From: Limanda limanda
Taxonomy: Eukaryota; Chordata; Actinopteri; Pleuronectiformes; Pleuronectidae
NCBI RefSeq assembly: GCF_963576545.1
Contig: NW_026870491.1
Location: forward strand, 1 to 64,000
Length of the DNA stretch: 64,000 bases
Reading direction: 5' to 3'
Part shown: positions 36,722 to 49,348 of the stretch, in pieces
How positions within the stretch are numbered: the stretch's first letter is position 1
Layout: every line of letters starts with the position of its first letter
Notes under the pieces: model-generated
Database searches by the model: none
What the model saw: only the letters and a program-made list of their open reading frames with translations
What the model was told of the DNA's origin: nothing
Made by a program: the position numbers and the translations under genes

Positions 36722-39700
36722 ATGAAAGCACATAGGAGAAAGAGATATTCTTGAATAACTTTTTTTGTGAAGGTCGGAGAGACTTGGAAAGTGGTTGCAT
36801 CTGGACTAGTTTGGGTCCTGCGGATCGATTGGTACCATCCCCGAGCTTGTACGACCTTCGGAAGAGGTCGACCGACGAAATTCCCCCAAATCTGAGGAGA
36901 TATTCTTGAATAACTTTTTTTGTGAAGGTCGGAGAGACTTGCAAGTAGGCTCTACCCCCACTAAATGGGGTAGCGCGCATCGATCGGTACCATCCTTGAG
37001 CTTCTCCGACTTTCGGAAGGGTTAGGGTTAGGGATGAAAGCACATAGGAGAAAGAGATATTCTTGAATAACTTTTTTTGTGAAGGTCGGAGAGACTTGCA
37101 AGTAGGCTCTACCCCCACTAAATGGGGTAGCGCACATCGATCGGTACCATCCTTGAGCTTCTCCGACTTTCGGAAGGGTTAGGGTTAGGGTTAGGGATGA
37201 AAGCACATAGGAGAAAGAGATATTCTTGAATAACTTTTTTTGTGAAGGTCGGAGAGACTTGGAAAGTGGTTGCATCTGGACTAATTTGGGTCCTGCGGAT
37301 CGATTGGTACCATCCCCGAGCTTGTACGACCTTCGGAAGAGGTCGACCGACGAAATTCCCCCAAATCTGAGGAGATATTCTTGAATAACTTTTTTTGTGA
37401 AGGTCGGAGAGACTTGCAAGTAGGCTCTACCCCCACTAAATGGGGTTACGCGCATCGATCGGTACCATCCTTGAGCTTCTCCGACTTTCGGAAGGGTTAG
37501 GGTTAGGGATGAAAGCACATAGGAGAAAGAGATATTCTTGAATAACTTTTTTTGTGAAGGTCGGAGAGACTTGCAAGTAGGCTCTACCCCCACTAAATGG
37601 GGTAGCGCGCATCGATCGGTACCATCCTTGAGCTTCTCCGACTTTCGGAAGGGTTAGGGTTAGGGTTAGGGATGAAAGCACATAGGAGAAAGAGATATTC
37701 TTGAATAACTTTTTTTGTGAAGGTCGGAGAGACTTGAAAAGTGGTTGCATCTGGACTAATTTGGGTCCTGCGGATCGATTGGTACCATCCCCGAGCTTGT
37801 ACGACCTTCGGAAGAGGTCGACCGACGAAATTCCCCCAAATCTGAGGAGATATTCTTGAATAACTTTTTTTGTGAAGGTCGGAGAGACTTGCAAGTAGGC
37901 TGTACCCCCACTAAATGGGGTTGCGCGCATCGATCGGTACCATCCTTGAGCTTCTCCGACTTTCGGAAGGGTTAGGGTTAGGGTTAGGGATGAAAGCACA
38001 TAGGAGAAAGAGATATTCTTGAATAACTTTTTTTGTGAAGGTCGGAGAGACTTGGAAAGTGGTTGCATCTGGACTAATTTGGGTCCTGCGGATCGATTGG
38101 TACCATCCCCGAGCTTGTACGACCTTCGGAAGAGGTCGACCGACGAAATTCCCCCAAATCTGAGGAGATATTCTTGAATAACTTTTTTTTTGAAGGTCGG
38201 AGAGACTTGCAAGTAGGCTCTACCCCCACTAAATGGGGTTGCGCGCATCGATCGGTACCATCCTTGAGCTTCTCCGACTTTCGGAAGGGTTAGGGTTAGG
38301 GTTAGGGATGAAAGCACATAGGAGAAAGAGATATTCTTGAATAACTTTTTTTGTGAAGGTCGGAGAGACTTGCAAGTAGGCTCTACCCCCACTAAATGGG
38401 GTAGCGCGCATCGATCGGTACCATCCTTGAGCTTCTCCGACTTTCGGAAGGGTTAGGGTTAGGGATGAAAGCACATAGGAGAAAGAGATATTCTTGAATA
38501 ACTTTTTTTGTGAAGGTCGGAGAGACTTGGAAAGTGGTTGCATCTGGACTAATTTGGGTCCTGCGGATCGATTGGTACCATCCCCGAGCTTGTACGACCT
38601 TCGGAAGAGGTCGACCGACGAAATTCCCCCAAATCTGAGGAGATATTCTTGAATAACTTTTTTTGTGAAGGTCGGAGAGACTTGCAAGTAGGCTCTACCC
38701 CCACTAAATGGGGTTGCGCGCATCGATCGGTACCATCCTTGAGCTTCTCCGACTTTCGGAAGGGTTAGGGTTAGGGTTAGGGATGAAAGCACATAGGAGA
38801 AAGAGATATTCTTGAATAACTTTTTTTGTGAAGGTCGGAGAGACTTGAAAAGTGGTTGCATCTGGACTAATTTGGGTCCTGCGGATCGATTGGTACCATC
38901 CCCGAGCTTGTACGACCTTCGGAAGAGGTCGACCGACGAAATTCCCCCAAATCTGAGGAGATATTCTTGAATAACTTTTTTTTTGAAGGTCGGAGAGACT
39001 TGCAAGTAGGCTCTACCCCCACTAAATGGGGTTGCGCGCATCGATCGGTACCATCCTTGAGCTTCTCCGACTTTCGGAAGGGTTAGGGTTAGGGTTAGGG
39101 ATGAAAGCACATAGGAGAAAGAGATATTCTTGAATAACTTTTTTTGTGAAGGTCGGAGAGACTTGCAAGTAGGCTCTACCCCCACTAAATGGGGTAGCGC
39201 GCATCCATCGGTACCATCCTTGAGCTTCTCCGACTTTCGGAAGGGTTAGGGTTAGGGTTAGGGATGAAAGCACATAGGAGAAAGAGATATTCTTGAATAA
39301 CTTTTTTTGTGAAGGTCGGAGAGACTTGGAAAGTGGTTGCATCTGGACTAATTTGGGTCCTGCGGATCGATTGGTACCATCCCCGAGCTTGTACGACCTT
39401 CGGAAGAGGTCGACCGACGAAATTCCCCCAAATCTGAGGAGATATTCTTGAATAACTTTTTTTGTGAAGGTCGGAGAGACTTGCAAGTAGGCTCTACCCC
39501 CACTAAATGGGGTTGCGCGCATCGATCGGTACCATCCTTGAGCTTCTCCGACTTTCGGAAGGGTTAGGGTTAGGGTTAGGGATGAAAGCACATAGGAGAA
39601 AGAGATATTCTTGAATAACTTTTTTTGTGAAGGTCGGAGAGACTTGGAAAGTGGTTGCATCTGGACTAATTTGGGTCCTGCGGATCGATTGGTACCATCC

Positions 39701-40543
39701 CCGAGCTTGTACGACCTTCGGAAGAGGTCGACCGACGAAATTCCCCCAAATCTGAGGAGATATTCTTGAATAACTTTTTTTTTGAAGGTCGGAGAGACTT
39801 GCAAGTAGGCTCTACCCCCACTAAATGGGGTTGCGCGCATCGATCGGTACCATCCTTGAGCTTCTCCGACTTTCGGAAGGGTTAGGGTTAGGGTTAGGGA
39901 TGAAAGCACATAGGAGAAAGAGATATTCTTGAATAACTTTTTTTGTGAAGGTCGGAAAGACTTGCAAGTAGGCTCTACCCCCACTAAATGGGGTAGCGCG
40001 CATCGATCGGTACCATCCTTGAGCTTCTCCGACTTTCGGAAGGGTTAGGGTTAGGGTTAGGGATGAAAGCACATAGGAGAAAGAGATATTCTTGAATAAC
40101 TTTTTTTGTGAAGGTCGGAGAGACTTGGAAAGTGGTTGCATCTGGACTAATTTGGGTCCTGCGGATCGATTGGTACCATCCCCGAGCTTGTACGACCTTC
40201 GGAAGAGGTCGACCGACGAAATTCCCCCAAATCTGAGGAGATATTCTTGAATAACTTTTTTTGTGAAGGTCGGAGAGACTTGCAAGTAGGCTCTACCCCC
40301 ACTAAATGGGGTAGCGCGCATCGATCGGTACCATCCTTGAGCTTCTCCGACTTTCGGAAGGGTTAGGGTTAGGGTTAGGGATGAAAGCACATAGGAGAAA
40401 GAGATATTCTTGAATAACTTTTTTTGTGAAGGTCGGAGAGACTTGCAAGTAGGCTCTACCCCCACTAAATGGGGTAGCTCGCATCGATCGGTACCATCCT
40501 TGAGCTTCTCCGACTTTCGGAAGGGTTAGGGTTAGGGTTAGGG

Positions 40544-43500
40544 ATGAAAGCACATAGGAGAAAGAGATATTCTTGAATAACTTTTTTTGTGAAGGTCGGA
40601 GAGACTTGGAAAGTGGTTGCATCTGGACTAATTTGGGTCCTGCGGATCGATTGGTACCATCCCCGAGCTTGTACGACCTTCGGAAGAGGTCGACCGACGA
40701 AATTCCCCCAAATCTGAGGAGATATTCTTGAATAACTTTTTTTGTGAAGGTCGGAGAGACTCTCAAGTAGGCTCTACCCCCACTAAATGGGGTTGCGCGC
40801 ATCGATCGGTACCATCCTTGAGCTTCTCCGAGTTTCGGAAGGGTTAGGGTTAGGGTTAGGGATGAAAGCACATAGGAGAAAGAGATATTCTTGAATAACT
40901 TTTTTTGTGAAGGTCGGAGAGACTTGCAAGTAGGCTCTACCCCCACTAAATGGGGTAGCGCGCATCGATCGGTACCATCCTTGAGCTTCTCCGACTTTCG
41001 GAAGGGTTAGGGTTAGGGTTAGGGATGAAAGCACATAGGAGAAAGAGATATTCTTGAATAACTTTTTTTGTGAAGGTCGGAGAGACTTGCAAGTAGGCTC
41101 TACCCCCACTAAATGGGGTAGTGCGCATCGATCGGTACCATCCTTGAGCTTCTCCGACTTTCGGAAGGGTTAGGGTTAGGGTTAGGGATGAAAGCACATA
41201 GGAGAAAGAGATATTCTTGAATAACTTTTTTTGTGAAGGTCGGAGAGACTTGCAAGTAGGCTCTACCCCCACTAAATGGGGTAGCGCGCATCGATCGGTA
41301 CCATCCTTGAGCTTCTCCGACTTTCGGAAGGGTTAGGGTTAGGGTTAGGGATGAAAGCACATAGGAGAAAGAGATATTCTTGAATAACTTTTTTTGTGAA
41401 GGTCGGAGAGACTTGGAAAGTGGTTGCATCTGGACTAATTTGGGTCCTGCGGATCGATTGGTACCATCCCCGAGCTTGTACGACCTTCGGAAGAGGTCGA
41501 CCGACGAAATTCCCCCAAATCTGAGGAGATATTCTTGAATAACTTTTTTTGTGAAGGTCGGAGAGACTTGCAAGTAGGCTCTACCCCCACTAAATGGGGT
41601 TGCGCGCATCGATCGGTACCATCCTTGAGCTTCTCCGACTTTCGGAAGGGTTAGGGTTAGGGTTAGGGATGAAAGCACATAGGAGAAAGAGATATTCTTG
41701 AATAACTTTTTTTGTGAAGGTCGGAGAGACTTGCAAGTAGGCTCTACCCCCACTAAATGGGGTAGCGCGCATCGATCGGTACCATCCTTGAGCTTCTCCG
41801 ACTTTCGGAAGGGTTAGGGTTAGGGTTAGGGATGAAAGCACATAGGAGAAAGAGATATTCTTGAATAACTTTTTTTGTGAAGGTCGGAGAGACTTGGAAA
41901 GTGGTTGCATCTGGACTAATTTGGGTCCTGCGGATCGATTGGTACCATCCCCGAGCTTGTACGACCTTCGGAAGAGGTCGACCGACGAAATTCCCCCAAA
42001 TCTGAGGAGATATTCTTGAATAACTTTTTTTGTGAAGGTCGGAGAGACTTGCAAGTAGGCTCTACCCCCACTAAATGGGGTAGCGCGCATCGATCGGTAC
42101 CATCCTTGAGCTTCTCCGACTTTCGGAAGGGTTAGGGTTAGGGTTAGGGATGAAAGCACATAGGAGAAAGAGATATTCTTGAATAACTTTTTTTGTGAAG
42201 GTCGGAGAGACTTGGAAAGTGGTTGCATCTGGACTAATTTGGGTCCTGCGGATCGATTGGTACCATCCCCGAGCTTGTACGACCTTCGGAAGAGGTCGAC
42301 CGACGAAATTCCCCCAAATCTGAGGAGATATTCTTGAATAACTTTTTTTGTGAAGGTCGGAGAGACTCTCAAGTAGGCTCTACCCCCACTAAATGGGGTT
42401 GCGCGCATCGATCGGTACCATCCTTGAGCTTCTCCGAGTTTCGGAAGGGTTAGGGTTAGGGTTAGGGATGAAAGCACATAGGAGAAAGAGATATTCTTGA
42501 ATAACTTTTTTTGTGAAGGTCGGAGAGACTTGCAAGTAGGCTCTACCCCCACTAAATGGGGTAGCGCGCATCGATCGGTACCATCCTTGAGCTTCTCCGA
42601 CTTTCGGAAGGGTTAGGGTTAGGGTTAGGGATGAAAGCACATAGGAGAAAGAGATATTCTTGAATAACTTTTTTTGTGAAGGTCGGAGAGACTTGCAAGT
42701 AGGCTCTACCCCCACTAAATGGGGTAGTGCGCATCGATCGGTACCATCCTTGAGCTTCTCCGACTTTCGGAAGGGTTAGGGTTAGGGTTAGGGATGAAAG
42801 CACATAGGAGAAAGAGATATTCTTGAATAACTTTTTTTGTGAAGGTCGGAGAGACTTGGAAAGTGGTTGCATCTGGACTAATTTGGGTCCTGCGGATCGA
42901 TTGGTACCATCCCCGAGCTTGTACGACCTTCGGAAGAGGTCGACCGACGAAATTCCCCCAAATCTGAGGAGATATTCTTGAATAACTTTTTTTTTGAAGG
43001 TCGGAGAGACTTGCAAGTAGGCTCTACCCCCACTAAATGGGGTTGCGCACATCGATCGGTACCATCCTTGAGCTTCTCCGACTTTCGGAAGGGTTAGGGT
43101 TAGGGTTAGGGATGAAAGCACATAGGAGAAAGAGATATTCTTGAATAACTTTTTTTGTGAAGGTCGGAGAGACTTGGAAAGTGGTTGCATCTGGACTAAT
43201 TTGGGTCCTGCGGATCGATTGGTACCATCCCCGAGCTTGTACGACCTTCGGAAGAGGTCGACCGACGAAATTCCCCCAAATCTGAGGAGATATTCTTGAA
43301 TAACTTTTTTTTTGAAGGTCGGAGAGACTTGCAAGTAGGCTCTACCCCCACTAAATGGGGTTGCGCGCATCGATCGGTACCATCCTTGAGCTTCTCCGAC
43401 TTTCGGAAGGGTTAGGGTTAGGGTTAGGGATGAAAGCACATAGGAGAAAGAGATATTCTTGAATAACTTTTTTTGTGAAGGTCGGAGAGACTTGCAAGTA

Positions 43501-43910
43501 GGCTCTACCCCCACTAAATGGGGTAGCGCGCATCGATCGGTACCATTCTTGAGCTTCTCCGACTTTCGGAAGGGTTAGGGTTAGGGTTAGGGATGAAAGC
43601 ACATAGGAGAAAGAGATATTCTTGAATAACTTTTTTTTTGAAGGTCGGAGAGACTTGGAAAGTGGTTGCATCTGGACTAATTTGGGTCCTGCGGATCGAT
43701 TGGTACCATCCCCGAGCTTGTACGACCTTCGGAAGAGGTCGACCGACGAAATTCCCCCAAATCTGAGGAGATATTCTTGAATAACTTTTTTTGTGAAGGT
43801 CGGAGAGACTCTCAAGTAGGCTCTACCCCCACTAAATGGGGTTGCGCGCATCGATCGGTACCATCCTTGAGCTTCTCCGAGTTTCGGAAGGGTTAGGGTT
43901 AGGGTTAGGG
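40544..43910 (+). repeat. Sub-repeats marked by a linked CTCTCAAG / CCGAGTTTCGG allele
   Basis: Three A monomers carry two linked changes: GAGACTCTCAAG for GAGACTTGCAAG (near 40,757, 42,363 and 43,805) and TCCGAGTTTCGG for TCCGACTTTCGG (near 40,827, 42,433 and 43,876). The second and third lie 1,606 and then 1,443 bp further on, which are whole numbers of S and L units. One altered monomer has thus been spread by block duplication. The same three recur in the second 12.6 kb copy. Confidence 0.85.
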
Positions 43911-44717
43911 ATGAAAGCACATAGGAGAAAGAGATATTCTTGAATAACTTTTTTTGTGAAGGTCGGAGAGACTTGCAAGTAGGCTCTACCCCCACTAAAT
44001 GGGGTAGCGCGCATCGATCGGTACCATCCTTGAGCTTCTCCGACTTTCGGAAGGGTTAGGGTTAGGGTTAGGGATGAAAGCACATAGGAGAAAGAGATAT
44101 TCTTGAATAACTTTTTTTGTGAAGGTCGGAGAGACTTGCAAGTAGGCTCTACCCCCACTAAATGGGGTAGTGCGCATCGATCGGTACCATCCTTGAGCTT
44201 CTCCGACTTTCGGAAGGGTTAGGGTTAGGGTTAGGGATGAAAGCACATAGGAGAAAGAGATATTCTTGAATAACTTTTTTTGTGAAGGTCGGAGAGACTT
44301 GCAAGTAGGCTCTACCCCCACTAAATGGGGTAGCGCGCATCGATCGGTACCATCCTTGAGCTTCTCCGACTTTCGGAAGGGTTAGGGTTAGGGTTAGGGA
44401 TGAAAGCACATAGGAGAAAGAGATATTCTTGAATAACTTTTTTTGTGAAGGTCGGAGAGACTTGGAAAGTGGTTGCATCTGGACTAATTTGGGTCCTGCG
44501 GATCGATTGGTACCATCCCCGAGCTTGTACGACCTTCGGAAGAGGTCGACCGACGAAATTCCCCCAAATCTGAGGAGATATTCTTGAATAACTTTTTTTG
44601 TGAAGGTCGGAGAGACTTGCAAGTAGGCTCTACCCCCACTAAATGGGGTTGCGCGCATCGATCGGTACCATCCTTGAGCTTCTCCGACTTTCGGAAGGGT
44701 TAGGGTTAGGGTTAGGG

Positions 44718-47700
44718 ATGAAAGCACATAGGAGAAAGAGATATTCTTGAATAACTTTTTTTGTGAAGGTCGGAGAGACTTGCAAGTAGGCTCTACCCCC
44801 ACTAAATGGGGTAGCGCGCATCGATCGGTACCATCCTTGAGCTTCTCCGACTTTCGGAAGGGTTAGGGTTAGGGTTAGGGATGAAAGCACATAGGAGAAA
44901 GAGATATTCTTGAATAACTTTTTTTGTGAAGGTCGGAGAGACTTGGAAAGTGGTTGCATCTGGACTAATTTGGGTCCTGCGGATCGATTGGTACCATCCC
45001 CGAGCTTGTACGACCTTCGGAAGAGGTCGACCGACGAAATTCCCCCAAATCTGAGGAGATATTCTTGAATAACTTTTTTTGTGAAGGTCGGAGAGACTTG
45101 CAAGTAGGCTCTACCCCCACTAAATGGGGTAGCGCGCATCGATCGGTACCATCCTTGAGCTTCTCCGACTTTCGGAAGGGTTAGGGTTAGGGTTAGGGAT
45201 GAAAGCACATAGGAGAAAGAGATATTCTTGAATAACTTTTTTTGTGAAGGTCGGAGAGACTTGGAAAGTGGTTGCATCTGGACTAATTTGGGTCCTGCGG
45301 ATCGATTGGTACCATCCCCGAGCTTGTACGACCTTCGGAAGAGGTCGACCAACGAAATTCCCCCAAATCTGAGGAGATATTCTTGAATAACTTTTTTTGT
45401 GAAGGTCGGAGAGACTTGCAAGTAGGCTCTACCCCCACTAAATGGGGTTGCGCGCATCGATCGGTACCATCCTTGAGCTTCTCCGACTTTCGGAAGGGTT
45501 AGGGTTAGGGTTAGGGATGAAAGCACATAGGAGAAAGAGATATTCTTGAATAACTTTTTTTGTGAAGGTCGGAGAGACTTGGAAAGTGGTTGCATCTGGA
45601 CTAATTTGGGTCCTGCAGATCGATTGGTACCATCCCCGAGCTTGTACGACCTTCGGAAGAGGTCGACCGACGAAATTCCCCCAAATCTGAGGAGATATTC
45701 TTGAATAACTTTTTTTTTGAAGGTCGGAGAGACTTGCAAGTAGGCTCTACCCCCACTAAATGGGGTTGCGCACATCGATCGGTACCATCCTTGAGCTTCT
45801 CCGACTTTCGGAAGGGTTAGGGTTAGGGTTAGGGATGAAAGCACATAGGAGAAAGAGATATTCTTGAATAACTTTTTTTGTGAAGGTCGGAGAGACTTGG
45901 AAAGTGGTTGCATCTGGACTAATTTGGGTCCTGCGGATCGATTGGTACCATCCCCGAGCTTGTACGACCTTCGGAAGAGGTCGACCGACGAAATTCCCCC
46001 AAATCTGAGGAGATATTCTTGAATAACTTTTTTTTTGAAGGTCGGAGAGACTTGCAAGTAGGCTCTACCCCCACTAAATGGGGTTGCGCGCATCGATCGG
46101 TACCATCCTTGAGCTTCTCCGACTTTCGGAAGGGTTAGGGTTAGGGTTAGGGATGAAAGCACATAGGAGAAAGAGATATTCTTGAATAACTTTTTTTGTG
46201 AAGGTCGGAGAGACTTGCAAGTAGGCTCTACCCCCACTAAATGGGGTAGCGCGCATCGATCGGTACCATCCTTGAGCTTCTCCGACTTTCGGAAGGGTTA
46301 GGGTTAGGGTTAGGGATGAAAGCACATAGGAGAAAGAGATATTCTTGAATAACTTTTTTTGTGAAGGTCGGAGAGACTTGGAAATTGGTTGCATCTGGAC
46401 TAATTTGGGTCCTGCGGATCGATTGGTACCATCCCCGAGCTTGTACGACCTTCGGAAGAGGTCGACCGACGAAATTCCCCCAAATCTGAGGAGATATTCT
46501 TGAATAACTTTTTTTTTGAAGGTCGGAGAGACTTGCAAGTAGGCTCTACCCCCACTAAATGGGGTTGCGCGCATCGATCGGTACCATCCTTGAGCTTCTC
46601 CGACTTTCGGAAGGGTTAGGGTTAGGGTTAGGGATGAAAGCACATAGGAGAAAGAGATATTCTTGAATAACTTTTTTTGTGAAGGTCGGAGAGACTTGCA
46701 AGTAGGCTCTACCCCCACTAAATGGGGTAGCGCGCATCGATCGGTACCATCCTTGAGCTTCTCCGACTTTCGGAAGGGTTAGGGTTAGGGTTAGGGATGA
46801 AAGCACATAGGAGAAAGAGATATTCTTGAATAACTTTTTTTGTGAAGGTCGGAGAGACTTGGAAATTGGTTGCATCTGGACTAATTTGGGTCCTGCGGAT
46901 CGATTGGTACCATCCCCGAGCTTGTACGACCTTCGGAAGAGGTCGACCGACGAAATTCCCCCAAATCTGAGGAGATATTCTTGAATAACTTTTTTTGTGA
47001 AGGTCGGAGAGACTTGCAAGTAGGCTCTACCCCCACTAAATGGGGTAGCGCGCATCGATCGGTACCATCCTTGAGCTTCTCCGACTTTCGGAAGGGTTAG
47101 GGTTAGGGTTAGGGATGAAAGCACATAGGAGAAAGAGATATTCTTGAATAACTTTTTTTGTGAAGGTCGGAGAGACTTGGAAAGTGGTTGCATCTGGACT
47201 AATTTGGGTCCTGCGGATCGATTGGTACCATCCCCGAGCTTGTACGACCTTCGGAAGAGGTCGACCGACGAAATTCCCCCAAATCTGAGGAGATATTCTT
47301 GAATAACTTTTTTTGTGAAGGTCGGAGAGACTTGCAAGTAGGCTCTACCCCCACTAAATGGGGTTGCGCGCATCGATCGGTACCATCCTTGAGCTTCTCC
47401 GACTTTCGGAAGGGTTAGGGTTAGGGTTAGGGATGAAAGCACATAGGAGAAAGAGATATTCTTGAATAACTTTTTTTGTGAAGGTCGGAGAGACTTGGAA
47501 AGTGGTTGCATCTGGACTAATTTGGGTCCTGCGGATCGATTGGTACCATCCCCGAGCTTGTACGACCTTCGGAAGAGGTCGACCGACGAAATTCCCCCAA
47601 ATCTGAGGAGATATTCTTGAATAACTTTTTTTTTGAAGGTCGGAGAGACTTGCAAGTAGGCTCTACCCCCACTAAATGGGGTTGCGCACATCGATCGGTA

Positions 47701-48549
47701 CCATCCTTGAGCTTCTCCGACTTTCGGAAGGGTTTGGGTTAGGGTTAGGGATGAAAGCACATAGGAGAAAGAGATATTCTTGAATAACTTTTTTTGTGAA
47801 GGTCGGAGAGACTTGGAAAGTGGTTGCATCTGGACTAATTTGGGTCCTGCGGATCGATTGGTACCATCCCCGAGCTTGTACGACCTTCGGAAGAGGTCGA
47901 CCGACGAAATTCCCCCAAATCTGAGGAGATATTCTTGAATAACTTTTTTTTTGAAGGTCGGAGAGACTTGCAAGTAGGCTCTACCCCCACTAAATGGGGT
48001 TGCGCGCATCGATCGGTACCATCCTTGAGCTTCTCCGACTTTCGGAAGGGTTAGGGTTAGGGTTAGGGATGAAAGCACATAGGAGAAAGAGATATTCTTG
48101 AATAACTTTTTTTGTGAAGGTCGGAGAGACTTGCAAGTAGGCTCTACCCCCACTAAATGGGGTAGCGCGCATCCATCGGTACCATCCTTGAGCTTCTCCG
48201 ACTTTCGGAAGGGTTAGGGTTAGGGTTAGGGATGAAAGCACATAGGAGAAAGAGATATTCTTGAATAACTTTTTTTGTGAAGGTCGGAGAGACTTGGAAA
48301 GTGGTTGCATCTGGACTAATTTGGGTCCTGCGGATCGATTGGTACCATCCCCGAGCTTGTACGACCTTCGGAAGAGGTCGACCGACGAAATTCCCCCAAA
48401 TCTGAGGAGATATTCTTGAATAACTTTTTTTGTGAAGGTCGGAGAGACTTGCAAGTAGGCTCTACCCCCACTAAATGGGGTTGCGCGCATCGATCGGTAC
48501 CATCCTTGAGCTTCTCCGACTTTCGGAAGGGTTAGGGTTAGGGTTAGGG
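44718..48549 (+). repeat. 1,916 bp sub-repeat (S LLLL S L), two tandem copies
   Basis: The string S LLLL S L occurs at 44,718-46,633 and 46,634-48,549. The four-dimer runs hold the longest - strand open frames of the window (532 codons). The copies differ at several marker sites: GACCAACG near 45,350 and CTGCAG near 45,616 only in the first, and GAAATTGG near 46,861 in the second. They are older than the 12.6 kb duplication that contains them. The pair recurs at 57,345-61,176. Confidence 0.83.
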
Positions 48550-49348
48550 ATGAAAGCACATAGGAGAAAGAGATATTCTTGAATAACTTTTTTTGTGAAG
48601 GTCGGAGAGACTTGGAAAGTGGTTGCATCTGGACTAATTTGGGTCCTGCGGATCGATTGGTACCATCCCCGAGCTTGTACGACCTTCGGAAGAGGTCGAC
48701 CGACGAAATTCCCCCAAATCTGAGGAGATATTCTTGAATAACTTTTTTTTTGAAGGTCGGAGAGACTTGCAAGTAGGCTCTACCCCCACTAAATGGGGTT
48801 GCGCACATCGATCGGTACCATCCTTGAGCTTCTCCGACTTTCGGAAGGGTTAGGGTTAGGGTTAGGGATGAAAGCACATAGGAGAAAGAGATATTCTTGA
48901 ATAACTTTTTTTGTGAAGGTCGGAGAGACTTGGAAAGTGGTTGCATCTGGACTAATTTGGGTCCTGCGGATCGATTGGTACCATCCCCGAGCTTGTACGA
49001 CCTTCGGAAGAGGTCGACCGACGAAATTCCCCCAAATCTGAGGAGATATTCTTGAATAACTTTTTTTTTGAAGGTCGGAGAGACTTGCAAGTAGGCTCTA
49101 CCCCCACTAAATGGGGTTGCGCGCATCGATCGGTACCATCCTTGAGCTTCTCCGACTTTCGGAAGGGTTAGGGTTAGGGTTAGGGATGAAAGCACATAGG
49201 AGAAAGAGATATTCTTGAATAACTTTTTTTGTGAAGGTCGGAGAGACTTGCAAGTAGGCTGTACCCCCACTAAATGGGGTAGCGCGCATCCATCGGTACC
49301 ATCCTTGAGCTTCTCCGACTTTCGGAAGGGTTAGGGTTAGGGTTAGGG

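Larger units (their letters stand above)
36722..49348 (+). repeat. 12,627 bp higher-order repeat, first copy
   Basis: Unit order is L' S L' S LL S' LL S LL S L S L SSS L S LL SS LL S L SSS L S LLLL S L S LLLL S LLL S (29 L, 21 S). Every unit recurs 12,627 bp downstream in the same order. The true left breakpoint is uncertain within about 36,810-36,970: the substitution at 36,809 and the GGCTTTACC near 36,633 are not shared with the positions 12,627 bp downstream, whereas everything after them appears to be. Inside are older sub-repeats, such as a 1,916 bp S-LLLL-S-L unit twice (44,718-48,549). Confidence 0.92.
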
